Shown piece by piece: positions 23,601-35,097 of a DNA stretch of 64,000 nucleotides. Below the pieces are notes generated by a model, which saw only the letters and a program-made list of their open reading frames with translations, was not told the DNA's origin and ran no database searches. Each line of letters starts with the position of its first letter. Position 1 is the stretch's first letter. Origin of the DNA: Plumapathes pennacea (taxonomy: Eukaryota; Cnidaria; Anthozoa; Antipatharia; Myriopathidae); the NCBI GenBank assembly GCA_964036295.1, contig OZ038470.1:16994436-17058435 (forward strand), in the 5' to 3' direction. The position numbers and the translations under genes are program-made.

Positions 23601-25345
23601 CTACGGCAATTCCATGAGCTGTTCCTTCTGTCAGTCCGTGAGCGAGTCCGTTTCCGGTACCGTGACCGAGACCGTGCGCGACTCCGTGTCCAACTCCGTG
23701 ACCGACGCCATGTCCAATAGCTTGTCCGGCAGCATTAGCGGTTGACTGGGCTTTTCCACTTCCAGCGGCAGCACCGGCACGTCCACCGGCAACACTACCA
23801 GCAGCATGAGCCTTTTTCTTGCTAGGAACCAGGTGATCCTGTGCGCCACCATGGCCGTTATAAGTTGCGCGACCGTGACCATGATGTCCCCACGGACCGT
23901 GTTGTCTCCACAGACCGTGATGGCCATGGTTATCCCATGCTATACGACAAATTAAAACTAATCTAACAAACTTATCTAAAAGAGTTGCCGCTATAAGGGT
24001 GGAAAGGGTTCTCTATTCTTTTCTTGTTTCATCTCTCTTCCCTTTTACTCTAAATTCCTATGGTAATACCAATTGTGGCCGAGCTGTATTACCAAACGGA
24101 AACCTAAGATCAGCATGCAATAAAATTAATAATAGTAGCAGAAGACATGTTTTGTTGTAATTAGGTTAGCAAATTAGTACTTGTTGTAGTAGTACATGTA
24201 GCTGTTGTTATTGTTGTCAGTGGTAGTTGTGATTTGCAGTATCAGTAGTTGTTGATGTTGTAGTTGTTGTAGATGTAATATGTGTGTCAGTAGAAATGTG
24301 TCGTCGTTGTGGTAGTAACGTTTAGTAGTTGAGTGTAAGTTTGTGGTTCTATTAATTGATGATTTGTTATCGTTTTTGTTACAGCTGCGTCTCGTCAGTG
24401 ACCGAAAAGTGGAGTTAACATGGACTGGACATGTGCAGAAGGTATGGAAGTTTGCACTTACCAAGATCTTCATCCTCAAACACCTCTGTAATAAGAGAAA
24501 AAATAGGAATGTTGATGTAAATTCGGTTTTGGGGTAAGCAAATTGAAGGGCCCCACCTTGAAATCACTGGGGAAATTTTGTATACCACACCATCAGTATT
24601 TACGTCAGCATAATATATTATAAAAAGTGCGCACTAAACGCCAAACACTTGAGGTTATTTTTGGCAAAGGGTGCTTTTTTGAACATTATGATGAATGGAA
24701 ATTTTAAAGAAATGAATTCTAAGCAAATTTAGTGAGTGATACAACAAAAGTTAAATTTGTCAATTGGCCGACTTTTTGTATTGTTCGCTTTTTCTGGCAG
24801 CGATTGTTTAGCTTTGAAGTGGAAGTAAATTTGCGCAAATGTAATGTGCTTACCTGGCTCATCACTCAGCAGCAATTCTTCCTCGAATTCTGTAAAACAT
24901 CGAGAAAATACGGAATCTCATTATGCAGTAACTAAATACAGTTAAAATTGAATAATTTAATGCTCTCGCAGTTCGAAAATACGAGACGAGTCGCTGGTAG
25001 CTTAAAAGTGAACAAATTTTGTCGTTTCCAGTTTAGTTGATAGCAAATTCTGTACGTATTGCTTTTTAGAAGGTAAACTAAAAAAAACTAACAGTACACG
25101 AGGAATTTTCGTACCCAAAACCTCTGAATCCCGATGGTATTTTTTGTGCACAATTCTCATCGAGTCGAAATCTTTTGCTTATCGCTCAAAATTAAGAAAC
25201 AGAAAGAGATACAGGCAAATATTTCAGTCAGAAAAAGGTGAAGAAAAAGACGAAATGCGATGAAGGACAAATGGTACATACCGGGCAGCGGTGCTGCGCT
25301 GACGTAAGCAGCCAAAAGAAGCGCGGCTAAGACCCAGAACCTCAT
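17653..25345 (-). CDS. HGR-B: secreted modular His/Gly-rich protein with six near-identical exons
   Basis: Exons: 25345-25282, 24889-24854, 24485-24462, 23939-23529, 23299-23267, 22959-22513, 22200-21739, 21447-20989, 20735-20277, 19959-19492, 19172-18699, 18379-17903, 17669-17653. All coding introns are GT-AG and phase 1; the sum is 1276 codons plus stop without a frame break. Residues 1-18 are a signal peptide (MRFWVLAALL start, cleavage near SAAPLP). Acidic mini-exons cover 22-41 and 179-189. His/Gly blocks cover 42-178, 190-338 and six repeats (339-492, 493-645, 646-798, 799-954, 955-1112, 1113-1271). The protein ends YDESM. Each repeat opens with an acidic DEEEDASWK segment, then GHHG spacers, an AHAAGSAAGS stretch, the xHG-hydrophobic tetrad tract, a helix ending GLYSASKKGYGHR, and a GHGHKG/GKY tail. 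Exon skipping would keep the frame. Function unknown; paralogue of HGR-A. Confidence 0.85.
17903..22200 (-). repeat. Six-copy tandem exon-plus-intron array (HGR-B exons 7-12)
   Basis: Exon starts at 22200, 21447, 20735, 19959, 19172 and 18379 give a period of 712-793 bp. Exons differ mainly by small indels in the GHGG tail and scattered substitutions. The introns also align (for example an AAACAAAACAATCAG element and a TTTTTACACGAAGTCGCTG element recur), so whole genomic units were duplicated, not only coding sequence. Short-read assemblies may have miscounted copies. Confidence 0.92.
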
Positions 25346-25400
25346 GCTTGTTAGTCGCTGTAGAACTAGACTGTGTCTGCCAATGGTCGTCTTCCCCTGC

Positions 25401-25408
25401 TTTTTATA
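25401..25408 (-). promoter_or_regulatory. TATA box of HGR-B
   Basis: TATAAAAA on the minus strand, 56 nt upstream of the HGR-B ATG at 25345, the same geometry as HGR-A, HGR-C and HGR-E. Confidence 0.75.
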
Positions 25409-27950
25409 CTCTTTGGCCAGCTATGAGCACTTTTCAATACTAGTCGTGAACGTCAAAATTATAAAAAACTCTTAAGCCCATACAGTGTGCATGGGTTTGT
25501 GGAGAGGGCATTTTGCGAATCCCTGCGAGCTGATTGGCCGTTTCCGGATTTGACTGACAAGCACGGTTTAGGTGCTATATTATGCTAAGCATTCCTCTCA
25601 GAGCGTAGAACCCGCACCTGGTAACCCTAGAAAAGCTTCTCACCTCTCAAAGTTGCTGTGACAAGTGTAAGGAGGTTGCTAGGTTCCTGAAAAGTTTTAT
25701 TAGCTCTTTGTCATCTTGTGGCAACGCCCGACGTTTGCATGGAATCATGTTAGCGAATTTAAGGCCAGGAATCCCTGAAAAATATCCCTGAATAACACCT
25801 TACCTAAACCACTTTTCCTTTATCAGGTTGTATAGTTTGTCGGGATAATAGACTTTAGCAGGGGGTTAATATTGGTATTTTGTCACTTCGGAATTGAAGA
25901 AAAATAGGAATTTGAACCATTTAAATTTACATTATCGAGGACTCTGTCGAAATACTGTTAGAGTATTTGACACGAGATAACTTAAGCCTTAGCTGCAAAC
26001 TAAAGAGGATTCTTGATTACTCATTAATTGTACATCAAAGCTGCTTTAGGCCTTGACCGCATGTGGACTACACGCATATGCATAACACACTTGTTGTTAA
26101 CCTATATTCACACATTTCGTTTTTCACAAGAAAAGTGATAGAAATAGGCAAATGTTCTATATTGTTATGTAGTACGTATGTGTATACTGTTAAACATAAC
26201 GGGGGAGGCCTTCTGAGGGGAAATAAAAAAAAAAAAACAAAGCCTAAATCAAATATTGATGACTATAATAGAGCTACTGCTCTATGAACCTGCACGCGAA
26301 TGGTGATGAAAACAACATTTATTTTGACAGTCAGGATGTTTTAATCGAGGCAATACTAATTTTGTAGATACAATCTCTTGTACAAATGTCTTTTCCTTGA
26401 TGTTCAATTACCGGTTTGGTATATGGGCGACAAATGAATTAAGCACTTCACCGGTCGCGTCTTGCACCTGGGCCTTAGAACAAAAGCTGCTTAGCTGTTC
26501 GTGTGCTTTTAAATTTAGTTCGTATTGCGCACCTAGACAAGAAAAATACGCCTTAGCTGTCACATAAAGCCAAAGATGTGATCACTCGAATGAAAACTCT
26601 CAGTTCTAGTTCCAAAGATTCACGTTATTGATGGAAGGAATTGTTGTTTTTGCGTTTGTAAAATTTTACACATCACTTCACACAGCACTGAACGTTGAGA
26701 GCAGAGTTGATATTTTAGAGTCTGACTTCGTTTAGGGGTACGGAATTACTTTGTTTTCCGTTTTATTCTAATTTGCCTTCGATTGCCTGTTCTATACATA
26801 TTGTATATCAAGTTTGATAGGCTATCTTGTGTAACATCTGCCAGACGGCGTCACCCATACCGGGTTCTCGTCAAGGAAAAAAAGAGGCAGTATCTTTGAT
26901 GTGATTTTACTGTTGTGCTATAGAGTAGCACTGTCACTGCCAGTCTTCACAGAAATATAATGAAATATATTTTGATACTAGCACCTTTTTAAACTCAAGA
27001 GAAGGGTGTACAAGTAGTTGTTGCACAAGGGCTGCAATGTAGGCGATGCGAAATAGAAATCACTAAATTTGGCGTTATCTTGTTTTGTCTTTGTCTTTTT
27101 TCTTGTCTCCACAAACTCGTGCGTATCTCAAAGCGTTTATCAGTTTTAATTTACTCTAATTTTTTGAGAATGTTTCTCGAACTTCTAGTCAGAAATGATA
27201 TCGCATCACGTGACACAAAACCGGACTCAACTGACCCAATATGTTTGTCGCTGACATTGGTATTTAGTTACTAAAATTGTGAGAGCAAATGTTGGGGAAT
27301 TCTTTTTATACTTTTGTGTTAGCAAACGGTTTTTTAAATAGGAAATGCTGTGAGTATTATCACTGCTGTAATACCCCACAAAGTCTTTTTGTGGATTAAA
27401 TACTAGATATTTGTATCACAAACCGATATAAGTTGTATTGGCCCAAGTTTGTGTTGGGGATTTTCCATGCACGTTGCTAGGAGAGTGTAAAGTTCTTGCA
27501 CAAAACTGAGCAGATTTGGAAAGTTTGTTGAGTGAAAAGTTCAGTAGATGTTACACATTTACCCGGAGAAATAAAAACAAAACATATAACAAACAAACCG
27601 CTTGGTAAAAGAGCACTGTTTGCTAATATATCTGGTTTGCCATATTTGCTTTCGGGTTTCTGAATATAGATTTTTCGGCATACTCTTTCATACATCATTT
27701 CTCTAGTATCGTTTGGAGAGTGTCAAAGGATACTTTCGTGTACTTTATGAAATACTGATTTTCAGTCTCATTTAGGGTGTTTCTTTAAATAATGCCGATC
27801 ATATGCCTAATGGACTCACGAAACCCCAAGCTGTCATTTATATTGTCGCTCTGTCGCAGTTTAATGTCTCAGGTTGGTGTTGCTACAGGTCACTGAAAAT
27901 GTCAAGCCTCTCGTTCTAGATATGCAAAAAAGTCGCAAATCCCCCATTCT

Positions 27951-28373
27951 TCACCGTAACTCCTCGAAAAACCTCTCAAGAAAGTTTTTTAGATATTCAA
28001 CCCCTATAATAAAACTACGCCTGAGGAAGCTCGATTCTTCGCACGCAAAGAGTACAATTCCTAGCGCGGATTTATCAAGTCCATTGGTGAAATACGGTCT
28101 AATCTGATAACTGAGCGCCGACTCATAGTCACTACATGGAATAACATGGCCACTGATAAGCCTTTGGTATAATTTATCAATATCTCCAATGAAGACATTA
28201 TTTCCAACTAAAGCTCCTATTACACTAAGGCAATTTGTCCGCCAACGCAACCTTGACGACAGAAAAGCATTGTGGGATGTCAGGCGCTCGCAATATTCCT
28301 TGCAACGTTGCCTGCGTTTCAAGGAGAATTGCCTCGTGTAACAGGACATAATTCCTTCGGCGAATCTATGCAA
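27951..28373 (-). other. Unassigned 140-codon open frame
   Basis: This frame has normal composition, with basic residues (LKRRQRCKEY) near the start and an amphipathic end (FLERFFEELR). No domain, signal peptide or clear splice structure was recognised. It may be a decayed transposon or gene remnant, an exon of an unrecognised gene, or chance. Confidence 0.25.
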
Positions 28374-29485
28374 CCACAGCGTGAAAGTGGCCTATAGTTT
28401 ACACAAGTAGACACACGTGGAAGCACGCGATGACGACAAGTCACTTGTGATCTAGTTTAGACACGATGCTAAAGTGGCCTTTAAAATCAAGCACCCTAGT
28501 TTCTGTGATACTTGCCATTATGGCGCTGCCGCATCTCGTACTGAAGTGTGAATCTAGTTCCCCCAGCTGTGTGTGTTTCATTTGTATTCCTGTGGTCATA
28601 TCAAACTTTATAGTTACGTAATATTTTTTTACAATATTAGAACCTCATACGACGTGTTTTTCTTCTTCATCGGTGCCGTTTGAATGTCAATCTGTCATTC
28701 CGGAAAAGCAGTGAAATTCATAGGCGAAAGGCAAGGTTTTGTCACTTTTACCAGAACACGCACAGCAATGTCGTCCGACAGTTACTTCTCCCAATTGCAC
28801 TTCAAGCTGCAGTTCTGAAGAAATTGAAATGTATTTGTCTGTCTTATTCCTCTCACAGGAAACATTAACCTCGAACTTTAGTGCATTGCCGCTGTAATAG
28901 TTATCACAAGAACAAGTAAAGCTTGTTAGAATAGGTGGTAAGGCTATTGTTTATTTGGGAAATAATGCCGTGTCATACAGCACGAGCGGTGTAGTAAACT
29001 TCAAGGTGGAACATGTCAAAGTCTTCAATTTAGACCTGTATCCTGAAATATGTCTTGCATTTTGTAGAATGTTTGAGTGGTTTTCAATATGCGCTCATGT
29101 CCTGATCTGAAAAATTAGTTTGGATTTGCAGTGGTCACGAACTTAAGAGATGTTTACTAGATCGTTTTCTTTACGCATAAAATAATCGATACATAGTGAG
29201 AAGATTCTTGGAAGTTCCTGTTGCACGCTTGTACTGAGCTGTCGTGAGTTTGTGAACAGATAATTCTACTCGTGTATGTAGTCTTGTACGTGTGTTAAAA
29301 TAATATTTAGTTCTAGTTAACTTGAAGTCATGTATGGAAACGGACCGTTGGTAATATTACAATGGACTAGTGCTAGTATTTGTGGGAACTAGTCTTAGAC
29401 TGCGTCGGCGTGGAGATAAAACGTTAGGTAAATCACTTCAAATCCGATGTTAGAAAGCTAAACGCCGTTTATGGTGTTTAGGCTG

Positions 29486-29580
29486 ACATTTTATTGGTTA
29501 GCCCTTCGCCGGAGCAAGTGACGAAGGGGCTAATGCTCGAAACGCCAGCTTAAACACCATTAAAGAAATTTAGTTTTATC
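29486..29580. repeat. Dispersed CGAAACGCCAGC-type repeat
   Basis: An imperfect inverted pair (GCCCTTCGCCGGAGCAAGTG and, overlapping it, GTGACGAAGGGGC) followed by GCTCGAAACGCCAGCTTAAA. The same core recurs at 55741-55800 as ACTCGAAACGTCAGCTTAAA, so this is a repeat family rather than a unique site. Confidence 0.6.
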
Positions 29581-30570
29581 CCATCGACTTTTGGTTTATT
29601 TATTGTACATTGTTAATATTCCCAGCGTTTAAAATAGTATTTTACACCTTCAAGATTTAGAATGTGGGAGTCCTCTGGGGTCTTCTTCGTTTTTGACTAT
29701 AATATTTCGATATTTTGTGGCGCCATTCAATCTCCACAATTAGCTGAAGTAGACATGTTTAACGTCTCCTTTAATTATCTTAATACATCTGGCCAATGAA
29801 TAAGTCAGAGCTGAAATTAAAACTTCGACGCCCCCGCAGGTGGTATTGTAAGGCCTTCGTGTAAAGCGATATTTAAAGACGTGCATGGCTTCGTTGTGAA
29901 AATAGTGTATATGTGACGCGTACGAACAAAGCAACTTCAGCGGATCATGTTGTTATTTTGAATTAGCTTCAGATAGCACTAATTTTATGATACGAATGTA
30001 ATCATGATTGTTACATGCATCCCTGTGCAATCTGGCTTACTAAAGGAGTGAGATGAAATTGCGATAACAATCTGCATTCAAATATTTTGAGAGCTGGGTG
30101 GACATAAAGAATTCATATGATAATCGGATCTACATGAAACTGTCGAAGTTTTCTCGCTTGAGGAATTAGTTTTTGTTAAATCGTCTCATTGTTTTGCGGT
30201 ATTGATAGATTCAGTGTTCAAAGAGGGAAAAGCAAAAGCTAAGATTAAATGACACAGATGACTCTTTCGCTTCCAAAGGCGAATTAGGCCTAGAAAACTT
30301 CCATGCAATCGTACAAAGGCGTGAATCCTAAAGGCCTGACCACTAAAACGAAAAATCTCGATCTGGTAGCAGTGTTCACGTTCCTGGATGGAGGTCATGA
30401 TGTTTGCATTTTTAATTTCATTGTAGAAAGAGAAACATCAGTGAAAACGCTTAAAACCAAAGGCTGGGGAAGGAAGGAAGTTTTTTACTGCGTAAAGAGT
30501 GGGCCGTCGGGTTCAGTATTATAAGGGATAGTGTTAGACAATTAAGACGACATAAGCCATAGTGCATGCG

Positions 30571-30717
30571 TTTATTTTCCACGATTCCCACGGTGCGCCA
30601 ATATAAACTCCTACCAAAAACCAAAAGTGCAACAGAGTAATGTGATCTAAGACTCCACTAAAACTTATGTGTGGTGCTCAGCTCTTGGTACTCGCTATTC
30701 GGTTGTTGTTCATTCAC
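30571..30717 (-). terminator. 3' UTR exon and poly(A) signal of HGR-C
   Basis: Minus-strand acceptor TTTTGTGCAG/GTGAATG puts a 3' UTR exon start at 30717, with AATAAA at 30576-30571. The matching donor AAG/GTGGGT follows the HGR-C stop codon by one base. Confidence 0.65.
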
Positions 30718-31055
30718 CTGCACAAAAGATAAAGGAGCGCAACATTTTGGTTTGCATTACTATAGAACAATTTAGCAAAAGTATTCATTGGAACAATTTT
30801 TCATTTGATAACCAGTGAGGAAATAGAAATTGTCTTTCCTGTCTATCTGCCGCTATTGGTCTAATGGTTCTTTTCGGGTTTGTATGTATAATGTGTATCT
30901 GTATGAGGATACTATGTATGTATGCATTATGTACGTTTTATGGTGTGTATAATTTATGCGCCCATTTATTAATCTCTTTCTCTTATCTATCTATTCACAT
31001 TTCTATCCCCTCTCCTCCCTTTCCTCTCTCTCTTTCTCTCTCCCGCTGACCCACC

Positions 31056-33412
31056 TTAGTAATAGGCGCCATATTCAGAACCCCAGCCACGTGACTCATA
31101 ACCGCTATGCTGTCCTCCCCATCCGTGCTCCCAGCCGGCCTCGTATTCGTGTGTTCCGTAATTATTGATGGGATGCCCGTAGTTGAGCCCTTCGTACGGT
31201 CTGGGTTGCTTTGTTGGATGAACTTCCTGTCCGTAGATTTCATGCTGCTTCCAGGGTTGCACATAATTGATGTGCCCGTAGGGTTCGGGATTCTTCGTTG
31301 GCGCGATCTTTACTCGGTGTTCTTCGGGTTTCTGTCGGTAGTAGACTGCGTGCTGCTTCCATTGGTACACATCGGGTTCGGGGTCTTTCGTTGGCACGAT
31401 CTTTACTCGGTGTTCTTCGGGTTTCTGTCGGTAGTAGACTGCGTGCTGCTTCCATGGGTACACATCGGGTTCGGGGTCTTTCGTTGGCACGATCTTTACT
31501 CGGTGTTCTTCGGGTTTCTGTCGGTAGTAGACTGCGTGCTGCTTCCATGGGTACACATCGGGTTCGGGGTCTTTCGTTGGCACGATCTTTACTCGGTGTT
31601 CTTCGGGTTTCTGTCGGTAGTAGACTGCGTGCTGCTTCCATGGGTACACATCGGGTTCGGGGTCTTTCGTTGGCACGATCTTTACTCGGTGTTCTTCGGG
31701 TTTCTGTCGGTAGTAGACTGCGTGCTGCTTCCATGGGTACACATCGGGTTCGGGGTCTTTCGTTGGCACGATCTTTACTCGGTGTTCTTCGGGTTTCTGT
31801 CGGTAGTAGACTGCGTGCTGCTTCCATGGGTACACATCGGGTTCGGGGTCTTTCGTTGGCACGATCTTTACTCGGTGTTCTTCGGGTTTCTGTCGGTAGT
31901 AAACTGCGTGCTGCTTCCTCGGGTGCGCATGGCTGATCTTCCCGTAAGGCGCGGGAGTCTTCACTTTGTGTTCTTCAGATTTGCTGGCTGGGCGCTTGTA
32001 GCCTATGTGATGTATCCAGGAGTAGCCATGCATTACCTCACCGTAAGGTCGTGGATCTTTTGTGGGCACAATCTTTTTTTCGTGTTCTTCAGGTTTAATG
32101 GTTGGGCGCTTGTTCTTCATGTACCCCATATGATACTTCCAGGCATAAACATTCCTCTGTCCGTAAAGTTTCGACTCTTTCTTCTTAGGCTTGGTGGTTG
32201 GGCGTCTCTTTTTGTACAGTACACGCTGCTTCCAAGGATACATGTTGCTCTTCTCTCCGTACGGTTCTGGTTCTTGTGCGGGTGTCGTCTTCACCTCGTA
32301 TACTTCAGGTTTCTTCTCTTTTTGTCCGTAGATTGATTGCTGCCTCCATGGTTGCATGTACCTATTCTCCCCGTAAGGTTCGGCTCCTTTCGTGGGGTGG
32401 GTTTTAACCTCGTGCTTTTTCGCTTTTGCGTGTTTGTCACCATATACACCTGGCTGTTTAGTAGGGTTTACCCGCGCCGTTTTCTTCCCATACGCTTCAT
32501 GACCCCAACTACCGGCATACTTCCAACCTCGACTATGGTAGCCACGACCCAAGGATTTTGGATATACTCCAGGTTGAGCGTAACCTTCAGGATATAGAAA
32601 GTAATTTTGTTAAGTTACAGATAATGAATAGAGTCGAATCCAGTTCCTAGGCTGGCGGTCTTAGTAGATGCGGGTGAACAGTACCTCCAAGCGCCATTTT
32701 GTATTACGCCAGAAAAGAGACTAGGGAGAGCGACAATGTGGCGAATTTGGGGGGGGGGGGGGGGGGGGGTGTAAGCTGGGCTTAAAGCGTTAGACCCTTT
32801 GTCAGAGCACGTAATAATAATTAGGCTCGGCTAGAGAATTTAAGAAATGCGTGACAACGGCCAAGAACTCGAAAACGTGACATGGACTACAGTTCGAGAG
32901 AGCGTGACAGTGACAACAGCCTAAAAGGTTAAAAAAAATACTGTGAATGCCGTGACTATATTTCATTGTGTTACCATAAGGTTCTTCAACTTTGTAGTCG
33001 TCTTCTTGTGCCAGTTCCTCGTCAAAGTCATCTAGAAAAGATACACGTCTCGATCAGTCTCGTTTCCACGCACTTTTCCGCCGTTTGGGCCTGCACACCA
33101 CAGCGGTACTTCTGATAAAGGCACAACATTCAAACATGGCGGGTTCGGGAAGGTAAACGGTTGTATGTTTTCAGTGTGCTCTTGACTGCAAAATGCATAA
33201 TCTGGGATATCGTGTTTGAACTATACATGGGCCCCAAGTCAATTCTGAGATAATTTTACGCAAAGGAAAAAAAAAAAAAAAAGGAGGAAAAATATAAATT
33301 TCCTTGAACAGAGACGGTATTCGTTCATACCTTCGGCAGGAGCTTCTCTAATGCTCGCTCCTTTGACAGAAGCGGCACCCAAACACAACAAGGACAAGAG
33401 CCACAGATTCAT
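31056..33412 (-). CDS. HGR-C: secreted repeat protein, seven 31-residue repeats
   Basis: Exons 33412-33331 (signal peptide, start MNLWLLSLLC), 33031-32975 (acidic, Asp/Glu-rich) and 32584-31056 join in phase 1 to 555 residues. The long exon has a Tyr/Gly/Trp/Lys-rich N-terminal part with loosely repeated PYGE/PWKQ units (about 47-267). Residues 268-482 are seven tandem repeats whose core is PWKQHAVYYRQK then PEEHRVKIVPTKDPEPDVY. The C-terminus is Gly/Tyr/His-rich and ends GAYY. Shared gene design (signal exon, acidic phase-1 exon, biased exon, TATA, 3' UTR intron) ties it to the cluster although its repeat is not the xHG type. Abundant Tyr, Lys and His would suit cross-linked extracellular material (inference). 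Confidence 0.85.
31277..31920 (-). repeat. 93-bp tandem repeat, seven copies
   Basis: The marker TGCTGCTTCC (+ strand) recurs at 31351, 31444, 31537, 31630, 31723, 31816 and 31909, exactly 93 bp apart. Interior copies look almost base-identical; the two edge copies carry most of the changes. Because 93 is a multiple of three and the unit has few stops, several other frames are also open across the array, including a 409-codon frame on the + strand. Confidence 0.97.
32749..32769. repeat. Poly-G run of 21
   Basis: Uninterrupted 21-base G tract (C tract on the coding strand) inside intron 2 of HGR-C. It is a likely length polymorphism and an assembly or sequencing weak point. Confidence 0.9.
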
Positions 33413-33466
33413 CTTCGCTTGTTGTTCGGGGATCAGATTTCTGGTGAATTGCCTTTAGCATCGCTG

Positions 33467-33474
33467 ACTTATAT
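33467..33474 (-). promoter_or_regulatory. TATA box of HGR-C
   Basis: TATATAAG on the minus strand, 55 nt upstream of the HGR-C ATG at 33412. Confidence 0.75.
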
Positions 33475-34519
33475 ACCTTGCCGTTGGCAGCTAATTTTGT
33501 ACAAAGTTCCCGACACAATGGTCCCTGGGATAGCACGCACATTACCAAGACAAGTGTCTGCGTCCTTGTGCTCTGTTGCCAATTAATTAACTCCTGAATT
33601 TATATTTGGCTTGCAATTTGCGTACGACAGGCTTTTTCTTGCTCCTTTTTGTCCCGAGGCTCCAAACGTTGCAAGACACCTAGTGCACTGTTAATTTACA
33701 GACACCTCTGTGTCGCGTAACTTTTAACCAAAATAAAAGAGAGATATTTTGGTTTTCATATCTCTCTCATTTTTTTTCTTTGGCTCTGTCTTTTTCTCCC
33801 TCTCCCCATCCTTTTCCTTCTCTCTCGCTCTCAGTCTGTTCTTCCTACCAAGCTGACAGTTTTGTCAAAGTCCGTTACGTCCTCGTTATTACAGCAACAA
33901 GCAGACGATTTTCACCTAATACTTCAAGTTTCTCTAAATTTTGAAGTATATCTTATTTTTATGTTTTATTGTTTTGTAATTTTAGAAAAAGGAGTGATAG
34001 ATTTTCTTTTATTTGAGCTGATTCTTTTATGTTAATTTGTTGATGCGTTCCGTTCCACTTCAAGGAAAATATATTAACTAATGTTTCTGCGCTGCTATAA
34101 TTTTATTAGGCATGGTTCAGGATTACGTCATCAGCTCTCAAAATTTCTCAAAAATAATATTAAAAATTGCCTTAAAGTTACGTAAAATAGTATGTAACTC
34201 ACGATGTAAAATTGCGCGACACACCAAGTTCTCGCGTTCAAATAGGTTGGTCCATTCGAGCAAAATTTTGGCGTGCAAAGTATTTTCTAAATAGCTTACG
34301 TATGTGATGGAAGATTAATATAGCTCTTTTACCCTAGCTAAAATTAGCGACAATTTTTCGTCGAGTCTTTCCACGGTTACGGCTACCAAGCGACATGCTT
34401 AATTCCGCAATATAGTTGCAGCTGTGTGTTTGGTTTTCAAGCATGGAATTCTCAAAGTTTTCTTTTTCCTTTTCACATGTATCTAGAAATTTGAAGGCAC
34501 GAGAATATCAGCAGAGTAC
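33475..34519. other. Intergenic spacer HGR-C to HGR-D
   Basis: About 1 kb of AT-rich DNA without a credible gene, including a TCTCTC-rich stretch around 33735-33840. Confidence 0.6.
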
Positions 34520-34652
34520 TTTATTAGCAATTTTCCACAAGCTTCATTAAAAAAAACACAGATAAAATGACATCCTAGAGTAAGGGTAGTTGCTGTCCAG
34601 TCTTCAGGTGACAAGCTTGCTCCTTTTTAACCCAGGCATGGCGCCATCGAAC
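34520..34652 (-). terminator. Last 3' UTR exon and poly(A) signal of HGR-D
   Basis: Minus-strand acceptor TTTTCTTCAG/GTTCG puts the exon start at 34652. AATAAA lies at 34525-34520. Confidence 0.65.
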
Positions 34653-35097
34653 CTGAAGAAAACGTAGCAACAGCGAAGCTTAATAGCAAGATAGTAAGTA
34701 AGAACTTCCTTCTCTCCTTCCTGTCTTTCTTTTTGTATGTCTTTCTCCCTTATCATCTTTTTTTTCTCTTTCCTTTTTTCTCTTCTTTTTACATTGAGTT
34801 ACTTCGCTTGGGTGTTGTCGTTGAAATAGTTTAGGGTCGTAGCCTTAGTTCTCTCTCCATGAATCACATTTGATCATCCCCTCCATTTCAGCTGGAAACT
34901 ACAAAATAAATAACGTGTCTCCTACTCATCATAGATTAATTACATGAAGAATGATTATGTCCTTGTTACTTCACTAAATGAATACATTTACTGTGACGCT
35001 AAGATTCTTCGATCAATGAATGGAACTAGTAAGGTCCGTAGAGATCAAGACATTTACTTGGTGTGAGAACCTTACCGTTGGCGTTTCGCTCTTCATT

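Larger units (their letters stand above)
25409..30570. other. Intergenic spacer between HGR-B and HGR-C
   Basis: About 5.2 kb with no convincing gene. The only longer open frame is 27951-28373 on the minus strand (listed separately). A dispersed repeat is seen near 29486-29580. A poly-A run lies at 26226-26238. No tRNA- or rRNA-like sequence was noticed. Confidence 0.5.

Noticed and set aside
8162..23939. Reading each His/Gly frame as a separate single-exon gene
   Set aside because: Each is bounded by good acceptor and donor sites in phase 1. Only one signal-peptide exon, one TATA box and one poly(A) signal exist per set, and the summed frames close without a break.
31277..31920. Evenly spaced direct repeats reminiscent of a CRISPR array
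   Set aside because: The whole 93-bp unit repeats with no unique spacers, it is in frame within a secreted protein, and the context is eukaryotic.
31107..32336. 409-codon open frame on the + strand
   Set aside because: It is the antisense shadow of HGR-C: the 93-bp repeat lacks stops in several frames. It has no splice structure, and its composition follows the repeat.
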